Source of the DNA: Fodinibacter sp963695175
GTDB taxonomy: Bacteria > Actinomycetota > Actinomycetes > Actinomycetales > Dermatophilaceae
Length of the DNA stretch: 64,000 nt
Direction of reading: 5' to 3'
Assembly: GCA_963695175.1 (NCBI GenBank)
Contig: CAVOGG010000006.1
Location: forward strand, 62,001 to 126,000
Part shown: piece after piece, positions 58,549 through 64,000 of the stretch
Position numbering within the stretch: the first letter of the stretch is position 1
How the letters are laid out: each line of letters opens with the position of its first letter
Program-made: the position numbers and the translations under genes
The notes under the pieces: model-generated
What the model was told of the DNA's origin: nothing
Seen by the model: the letters and a program-made list of their open reading frames with translations, nothing else
The model's database searches: none

Positions 58549-58591
58549 GGGTACTCCTTGCGGGGTTCGGTTGGGAGAGTGCGGGGTCAGG

Positions 58592-59788
58592 TCAGGCGGC
58601 GTGGTGCGGGGGCAGGTCGACGACGGCGCCGCCGGCGGCGGCCGAGCGGATGACGGCGTCGATGACGGTGAGGTCGCGCACGCCGTCGGCGAAGCTCGCC
58701 ACCGGCGGCAGGCCGCCCTCGATGCCGGCGACCTGCTCGAGGAACGCCCGCAGCTGGAAGCCGAACAGGTCGCCGACGCCGAACGAGACGCCCGGGAAGT
58801 CCATCGGCACACCGCCCTTGAGGTAGGGGTGCGACGGGCCGACGAGCACCTGGTTGTAGCCGTCGAGGCCGTCGTCGCGCATCTGCCGGAGCAGCGAGAA
58901 CTCCGCCGGCCGGTCCATGTCCCACTTGGCGGCGCCGGTCTCGGCGAAGAGGTCGAACGCCAGCGAGTTCGCGTGGCCGGGGGCGACCCGCGAGATCGAG
59001 AAGGTGCCGACGGCCCCCGAGGCGAAGTGGGCGGTGAAGGTGGCGACGTCGTCGTTCTCGACCCGCTCCTTCACGTCGGTCAGCTCGGCACGGGCGTGGC
59101 CGTAGGTGGTGCCGGCCGCCAGGTAGCGCTCGGTCACCTTGGTGGTGAAGGCGGCGCCGCCGACCTGCGTCATCGGCCCGCAGACGAACTCGGCGAGGTC
59201 GATGAGGTGGCTGCCGATGTCGGCGAGCGCGCCGGTGCCCGGGCCGCCCTTGTAGCGCCAGGCCATCGGGGTCTGGGCGCTGCGGGCGTAGTCGCACCAG
59301 TAGCGCCCGTTGAAGTGCGACACCTCACCGAGCTCGCTGCGCACGAGCTCGCGGATCGCGGCGACCGCGGGCTGGCGACGGTAGACGAACGCCGTGCCGG
59401 TGACGAGGTCGGGGTGGGCCGCGGCGGCATCCGCCATCGCCTGGGCGTCGGCGAGGGAGTCGGACAGCGGCTTCTCGCAGAGCACGTGCTTGCCGGCCGC
59501 GAGCAGCGCCTCGACGATCTCGCGGTGCAGGGAGTTGGCCACGACCACGCTGACCACCTGCACGTCGTCGGCGTCGAGCAGCTCGCGCCAGTCGGTGCCG
59601 TGCCGCTGGTAGCCGTAGCGGGCCGCGGCGTCGGCAGCGGTGGCGGCGTTGGCGTCGACCACTGCCGCGTAGTGGATCGGGGGCAGCGGTGGGTCGAACA
59701 GGGTCGGGGCCGAGCGGTAACCGGCGCAGTGCGCCCTCCCCGCCATCCCGGCCCCGATCACGGCCACACCGATGGGCTGCTGGGACAT
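58592..59788 (-). CDS. Gfo/Idh/MocA-family oxidoreductase
   Basis: 398 residues from ATG 59788 (AAGGAGAG upstream). Longer than the other members. VAVIGAGMAGRAHCAGYRSA (Rossmann), CEKPLSDSLADAQA (EKP), ADIGSHLIDLAEFVCG with the Asp/His site. It lies opposite a LacI-type gene with a palindromic operator between them, and its partner isomerase follows. The substrate is not inositol by necessity. Complete. Confidence 0.85.
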   Translation of the reverse strand: MSQQPIGVAVIGAGMAGRAHCAGYRSAPTLFDPPLPPIHYAAVVDANAATAADAAARYGYQRHGTDWRELLDADDVQVVSVVVANSLHREIVEALLAAGKHVLCEKPLSDSLADAQAMADAAAAHPDLVTGTAFVYRRQPAVAAIRELVRSELGEVSHFNGRYWCDYARSAQTPMAWRYKGGPGTGALADIGSHLIDLAEFVCGPMTQVGGAAFTTKVTERYLAAGTTYGHARAELTDVKERVENDDVATFTAHFASGAVGTFSISRVAPGHANSLAFDLFAETGAAKWDMDRPAEFSLLRQMRDDGLDGYNQVLVGPSHPYLKGGVPMDFPGVSFGVGDLFGFQLRAFLEQVAGIEGGLPPVASFADGVRDLTVIDAVIRSAAAGGAVVDLPPHHAA

Positions 59789-59824
59789 CGTGTCTCTCCT
59801 TGTCAACGTCCTTGGTGACGTGTA

Positions 59825-59836
59825 TAAAGCGCTTTA
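59825..59836. promoter_or_regulatory. LacI-type operator
   Basis: Perfect 12-bp palindrome TAAAGCGCTTTA between the divergent dehydrogenase (start 59788) and lacI-type gene (start 59916). The CG centre and AT flanks are typical of LacI-family operators. Confidence 0.7.
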
Positions 59837-59915
59837 AGGAATGGTGGACCCGGTGCGGATGCCGTGTCAACCCTTTGTGCGGACAATCTGTCAAGAGCGT
59901 GAGGAGGGGTGTCGC

Positions 59916-60950
59916 GTGACCGGTGGCTCCACGGCATCCGGGCGGGCGCGGCTGGTCGACGTCGCGCAGCGGGCGGGCGTCTCGACCGCCACCGTCTCGC
60001 TCGTGCTGCGCGGCCGTCCCGGCCCCAGCCAGGCCACGGCGGATGCCGTGCGCGCCGCCGCCGCCGACCTCGGCTACCGCCCCGACCGCACGGCGAGCCT
60101 GCTGGCCCGGCACCGCTCGCACCTGCTCGGGGTGCTGCTCGACGTGAGCAGCCCGTTCCACGCCGAGCTCGTGCGGGCGCTCGACAGCGCGTCGGCCGAC
60201 CGCGGGCTCGACCTCGTGCTCGGCACCACCACGCCACGCACCGACGAGCACCGGGCGGCCGAGACGCTGCTCGACTTCCGCTGCGAGGCACTGGTGCTGC
60301 TCGGCCCCCAGATGGCCGATGCCGACCTGACCGCCCTCGCGTCGCTGTGCCCGACCGTGGTCGTGGGTCGCGCCGGGGTCGCGGGCGTCACCGGGGTGCT
60401 GGCCGCCGACGACCAGGGGCTCGAGGCGGCCGTCGACCACCTGGCGTCGCTGGGGCACCGTCGCATCGCGTTCGTCGACGGACCGCGGGGCAGCATCGCC
60501 CGGGCGCGCCGCCAGGGGTACCGCGACGCCATGGCTCGGCACGGGCTCGGCTCGCAGCTCGACGTCATTCGCGGCGGTGCCAACGAGGATGCCGAAGTCG
60601 ACGGGGCGGCTGCGGCGGCCCGTTGCTCGACGCGATCCGAGCCGGCGACCGACCGACGGCGTCGTCGCCTTCAACGACCGGGTCGCGATCGGGCTGCGCG
60701 ACACCTGCTGCGCTCGGGGGTGCGGTGCCGCGAACGTCTCGGTGGTCGGCTACGACGACAGCCCGATGGCCCGGCTCGGCACCATCGACCTGACCTCGGT
60801 CAGCCAGGAGCCCGAGGCGCTGGCCGATGCCACCGTCGCGCTCGTCGTGGGCCTGCTCGACGGCGACGGCGACGGCGCGTCACGCACGGCTGACGTCGTC
60901 ATCCCGCCGCGCCTGGTCGTGCGGTCTCGAGCGCTCCTCCGTCAGGTCGA
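59916..60950 (+). CDS. LacI-family transcriptional regulator (frameshifted)
   Basis: Starts at GTG 59916 with GAGGAGGGG upstream. HTH: RLVDVAQRAGVSTATVSLVL, hinge LARHRSHLLGVLL. Effector domain with VDHLASLGHRRIAFVDGPRG, then frame changes near 60625 and 60655 to VVAFNDRVAIGLRD and NVSVVGYDDSPMARL, TSVSQEPEALADATV, ending PPRLVVRS. The true stop is unclear because the frame runs on past 60960. About 340 residues. Controls the divergent dehydrogenase through the palindrome at 59825. Confidence 0.8.
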
Positions 60951-61005
60951 GGGTAGAGAACACTGCGCGTGGCCCTCAATCCGCACGGCGTGTTCCACCC
61001 TCGAC
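60946..61005. terminator. Imperfect palindrome after lacI-type gene
   Basis: GTCGAGGGTAGAGAACAC (60946-60963) pairs with GTGTTCCACCCTCGAC (60990-61005), two bases missing in the right arm. The GTAGAGAACAC core is shared with the hairpin at 30872-30920. Probable terminator between convergent genes. Confidence 0.55.
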
Positions 61006-61014
61006 GGCTCGGGG

Positions 61015-62028
61015 TCAGCGGGCGACCTCGTCGATCCGCACCGGGCGGTGTTCCTTCGCCGACAGCGTCGCGGCCTCGGCGATCCAGGCAGTGCCCATGG
61101 CGTCCTCGATGGTGCACGGCGAGGCGACCTCGCCGGCCGCCACCGCGCAGAACGCGGCGAGCTCACGCCGGAACGCCTCGGTGAGGCGGTCCATGAAGAA
61201 CGTGTGCGGCGGGCCGGCCGGCCAGGTGGCACCGGGCTCGGTGGAGCGCAGCGGTAGGCCCTCGTCGAGGCCGGCGGCCACGGCGTCCTCGACACCGTGC
61301 ACCTCGAGGCGAACGTCGTACCCGCGACCATTGGTGCGACTGTTCGAGACCACGCCGAGCGAGCCGTCGGCCAGGGTGATGAGCACCGAGACCGTGGAGT
61401 AGTCACCGTTGTCGGCGTAGAACTCGGCGGGGGCGTCGGGGTCGACCGCGCCGACGGCGTAGACCTCGACGGCCTCCTGCCCGGTCACCCAGCGCACGGC
61501 GTCGAAGTCGTGCACGGAGCAGTCGCGGAAGATGCCGCCGGAACCGGCCAGGTAGGCCGCCGGGGGCGGCGCCGGGTCGAGGGTGGTCGAGCGCACCGTC
61601 GTGATCCGCCCCAGCTCTCCGGACCGCACGGCGTCGCGCGCGGCCACGAAGGCGGGGTCGAAGCGACGCGGGTAGCCGATCTGCACCGCGACGCCGGAGC
61701 CGGCGAGCCGGTCGCGCACGGTCACCGCTTCGCCTGCAGAGGCCGCGATCGGCTTCTCGCAGAACGTCGGGATGCCGCGGCCGGCCGAGGCGAGGAGCAG
61801 CTCCGCGTGCGCGCCCGTCGTGGCGGCGATGACGACGCCGTCGACACCGGCATCCAGCACCGCCTCGGGGGAGCCGACGGCGGTCGCCTTCCCGATGCGG
61901 GTGGTCACGGTGTCGACGGCGGCAGCCACGGGGTCGGTGACGACGAGCTCGTCGACCCGGTCGAGGGCCGCGAGGGTGTCGGCATGGAAGGCGCCGATCC
62001 GGCCGAGGCCGATGAGTCCGATTCGCAT
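61015..62028 (-). CDS. iolG: Inositol dehydrogenase paralogue (Gfo/Idh/MocA)
   Basis: 337 residues from ATG 62028 (GGAAGACC upstream). IGLIGLGRIGAFHADTLAAL, FCEKPIAASAGEAV, RDCSVHDFDAVRWVTGQEAV. It is the closest relative of the iolG at 54873 and probably uses an inositol isomer. An IolR-type box and TTGACA lie upstream (62107-62127), so it is likely in the same regulon. Complete. Confidence 0.86.
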   Translation of the reverse strand: MRIGLIGLGRIGAFHADTLAALDRVDELVVTDPVAAAVDTVTTRIGKATAVGSPEAVLDAGVDGVVIAATTGAHAELLLASAGRGIPTFCEKPIAASAGEAVTVRDRLAGSGVAVQIGYPRRFDPAFVAARDAVRSGELGRITTVRSTTLDPAPPPAAYLAGSGGIFRDCSVHDFDAVRWVTGQEAVEVYAVGAVDPDAPAEFYADNGDYSTVSVLITLADGSLGVVSNSRTNGRGYDVRLEVHGVEDAVAAGLDEGLPLRSTEPGATWPAGPPHTFFMDRLTEAFRRELAAFCAVAAGEVASPCTIEDAMGTAWIAEAATLSAKEHRPVRIDEVAR

Positions 62029-62106
62029 CTGAGGTCTTCCCGTCGGCGTCCGGCCCTCGCCTCGCGCGGAGGGCATCGCGCCCATGCTCACCTACCCAAC
62101 AGTTGC

Positions 62107-62127
62107 TGTCAACCATATGTTCTGACA
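62107..62127 (-). promoter_or_regulatory. Promoter with IolR-type box before the dehydrogenase
   Basis: Minus strand: TGTCAGAACA (62118-62127), then TATGG, then TTGACA (62107-62112). One mismatch from the published IolR motif; the order matches the ABC and iolC promoters. -10 candidate GAGCAT 17 bases on. Confidence 0.55.
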
Positions 62128-62213
62128 AACTTCCAGCAGTGGTGCTGCGACGGCTCGGAGTCGGGTCCTGACCCGTCACCCGTCCGAGCCCGCCACGTCC
62201 GAGGGACCATCGC

Positions 62214-63008
62214 ATGCCCAGCACACCGTTCGTCCTCGCCGCCAGTGCCGAGATGCTCTACGTCGACCGGCCGGTGGCCGACCGGGTCCGCGCGATCCAC
62301 GACGCGGGCTTCGCCGTCGAGATCTGGGACTGGCGCAACCACGACCTCGACATGCTCGAGGCCCTGGCCGCGAGCGGCGTCGTCTTCACGTCGATGACGG
62401 GCTACACGACCGGCACGCTGGCCGACGAGGAGGGCGCCGACGAGCTGCTGCGAACCGCTGCCGAGTCCGTCGTGGTCTCGCGCCGTCTCGGCACCCCGAG
62501 CCTGAACCTGCACGGAACCGGCCTCGACCACCGCGGCCTGCCGGTCGTGCCCGCCGACGAGGTCACCCCGCAGATGTGGGACACCGCCCGGCGCACGCTC
62601 GCACGCATCGCCGAGCTCGGTGAGCGCGAGGGGGTCACCTTCGTGCTCGAGAACCTCAACACCGCCGTCGACCACCCCCGCACGCCCTTCGCGCGAGCGG
62701 CCGACACCCTCGACCTCGTGCGCGGTGTCGACTCACCGCACCTGCGGCTCAACCTCGACCTCTACCACGCCCAGATCGGCGAGGGGAACCTCATCGAGCT
62801 CTGCCGGGAGGCGCTCCCGTGGGTCGCCGAGGTGCAGGTCGCCGACGTGCCCGGGCGGTGCGAGCCCGGCACCGGCGAGATCCGCTACGCCGGGGTGGCC
62901 CGGGCCCTGGCCGATGCCGGGTTCACCGGTGTCGTCGGGTTGGAGGCCTTCGCGAGCGCCGACCCGGATGCTGCGCTGGCCGCCTTCCGCGAGGCCTTCA
63001 CCCCCTGA
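62214..63008 (+). CDS. Hydroxypyruvate-isomerase-like TIM-barrel protein
   Basis: 264 residues from ATG 62214. VLENLNTAVDHPRTPFA, LNLDLYHAQIGEGNLIEL and VQVADVPGRCEPGTGEIRYA match the Hyi/isomerase family of the AP-endonuclease-2 fold, with Glu, Asp, His and Glu metal ligands. It is opposite the dehydrogenase across the IolR-type box, so it could be regulated from the same site. Substrate unknown; hydroxypyruvate or a keto-inositol are possible. Complete. Confidence 0.82.
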   Translation: MPSTPFVLAASAEMLYVDRPVADRVRAIHDAGFAVEIWDWRNHDLDMLEALAASGVVFTSMTGYTTGTLADEEGADELLRTAAESVVVSRRLGTPSLNLHGTGLDHRGLPVVPADEVTPQMWDTARRTLARIAELGEREGVTFVLENLNTAVDHPRTPFARAADTLDLVRGVDSPHLRLNLDLYHAQIGEGNLIELCREALPWVAEVQVADVPGRCEPGTGEIRYAGVARALADAGFTGVVGLEAFASADPDAALAAFREAFTP

Positions 63009-63012
63009 CCCC

Positions 63013-63051
63013 TGCCGGGTGGGCGAGCTCACCCAGCCCGCCCACCCGGCA
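63013..63051. terminator. Bidirectional terminator
   Basis: Inverted repeat TGCCGGGTGGGCG / CGCCCACCCGGCA (63013-63025, 63039-63051) between convergent genes. Confidence 0.75.
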
Positions 63052-63055
63052 TCCG

Positions 63056-64000
63056 TCAGTGGCTGAGGGTGCGGTTCACCTGCGCAGCGAGCCGCTCGCT
63101 CAGCTCCTCGACGGAGATCGCCTCGCCGAGAGCCCGGCGGACGAGGTCGGACTGCGTCTCGGGAGACATCCCGTTCAGCGGCTGGTCGCGGTCGAGGTTG
63201 GTCGGGAACGCGTAGCCCTCGGCGGAGGCGGCGACGACGTCGCCGACCCGGGCGAACGGCATCCCGGCGGCCTTGCGGGCGAGCAGCGCCGGGTAGACCG
63301 CCTCGACGACGCGGCGCCGGTCGACGCTCTCCATGGCGCGGCCGAACGCCGACGACACCTGCAGGAGGTTGGCCATCCGGCGCACGTCGGTCGTGTGGTT
63401 CGAGCCGGCAGCGTGGAAGAGCGCCGGGTTGAAGAAGACGGCATCCCCCTTGGCCAGCGGCAGCTGCACGTGGTTGGCCACGAAGTACTCCTGGAACTCG
63501 GGCAGCCAGTAGGCGAGGTAGCCGTGCGCGTACTTCTGCGAGTGCGGGAGGTAGAGCGTCGGGCCCGTCTCGACCGGCATGTCGCAGTGGGCCACCGCGC
63601 CCTGGAGGGTGAGCACCGGCGACAGCGCGTGCACGTGCGCGGGGAACTCGGCCGAGGTCTTCGGGCTCTGGAACCCGAGGTGGTAGTCCCGGTGCACGGT
63701 CTGACCGGCCCCACCGGGGTTGACGACGTTGACCTGGCTGGTCACCTGGTAGCCCGGGCCGAGCCACGCGGTCGCCGCGAGCGCCACGATGTCGTTGGCG
63801 TAGTAGTCGACGAACGCCTCGGGGTCGGCCACGGCCAGCTTCTCGAGGGCGTTCCACACCCGGTCGTTGACGCCGGGGACCCCGAAGTGGTCGCCGGCGT
63901 CACCCCCGGAGGCCTTCTCGTCGGCGATGATCCGCTCGAACACCTCGCTCCCCCGGTCGAGGACGTCGTGGTCGAAGGCGCCGCGGAACACGGCGATGCC
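63056..64000 (-). CDS. Phytanoyl-CoA dioxygenase-family protein (5' end beyond window)
   Basis: The frame is open to the right edge; codons GIAV precede the GTG at 63991, so the true start lies beyond base 64000. The visible 314 residues contain the HxD iron ligands (VHRDYHLGF), a double-stranded beta-helix core and the distal His region NPALFHAAGSNHTTDVRRMA with the 2-oxoglutarate-binding Arg. Fe(II)/2-oxoglutarate oxygenases of this family hydroxylate many small substrates. At the end of a sugar/inositol island it may act on a sugar-derived or inositol-linked compound; this is speculative. Confidence 0.8.
   Translation of the reverse strand, partial: GIAVFRGAFDHDVLDRGSEVFERIIADEKASGGDAGDHFGVPGVNDRVWNALEKLAVADPEAFVDYYANDIVALAATAWLGPGYQVTSQVNVVNPGGAGQTVHRDYHLGFQSPKTSAEFPAHVHALSPVLTLQGAVAHCDMPVETGPTLYLPHSQKYAHGYLAYWLPEFQEYFVANHVQLPLAKGDAVFFNPALFHAAGSNHTTDVRRMANLLQVSSAFGRAMESVDRRRVVEAVYPALLARKAAGMPFARVGDVVAASAEGYAFPTNLDRDQPLNGMSPETQSDLVRRALGEAISVEELSERLAAQVNRTLSH

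Overview
The window comes from a high-GC actinobacterium (roughly 70% G+C by eye). The gene order ino1 - padR - ponA - GT87 - rpsF/ssb/rpsR/rplI, and radA - disA - mutY further on, match actinobacterial chromosomes. The cysteine-free S18, the LacI/GntR sugar loci and the codon use suggest Micrococcales, possibly Intrasporangiaceae (inference, not shown). No tRNA, rRNA, CRISPR array, complete insertion sequence or replication origin was recognised.

Layout. 1-10.7 kb: a Tad/Flp pilus region (end of TadB, TadC, a NarL-type two-component pair, a small Flp pilin, TadE-like and lipoprotein genes, a duplicated OmpA-like/lipoprotein pair, and a 496-residue protein with a prepilin-type N-terminus). 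10.7-22 kb: housekeeping core (myo-inositol-phosphate synthase, PadR, class A PBP, a membrane glycosyltransferase, the S6-SSB-S18-L9 operon, RadA, DisA, MutY). 22-25.6 kb: MOSC protein, a secreted metallopeptidase and a short ArgA, all broken by frameshifts. 25.8-40.9 kb: ClpC, an Na+/H+ antiporter, Nei, Ku and split LigD (NHEJ), a DUF222/HNH relic, an FhuF-like protein, Lsr2 and LysS. 41-64 kb: a large inositol/sugar catabolic island.

The island encodes uptake (ATPase, permease, binding protein), inositol dehydrogenases (four Gfo/Idh/MocA paralogues), an IolE-like dehydratase, IolD, IolB, IolC, an aldolase-like TIM barrel, IolA, an IolH-like protein, a transaldolase-like protein and the GntR repressor IolR. 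Five near-identical boxes (TGTCCTAACA type) sit at the promoters of these units, so the cluster looks like one IolR regulon. A LacI-controlled dehydrogenase/isomerase pair and a phytanoyl-CoA-dioxygenase-like gene follow.

At least sixteen genes, including essential ones (ssb, lysS, clpC), are interrupted by single-base frame changes, often in G/C runs. The likeliest cause is indel error in the assembly. Coordinates of such genes are given for the whole reconstructed gene and the approximate break is stated.
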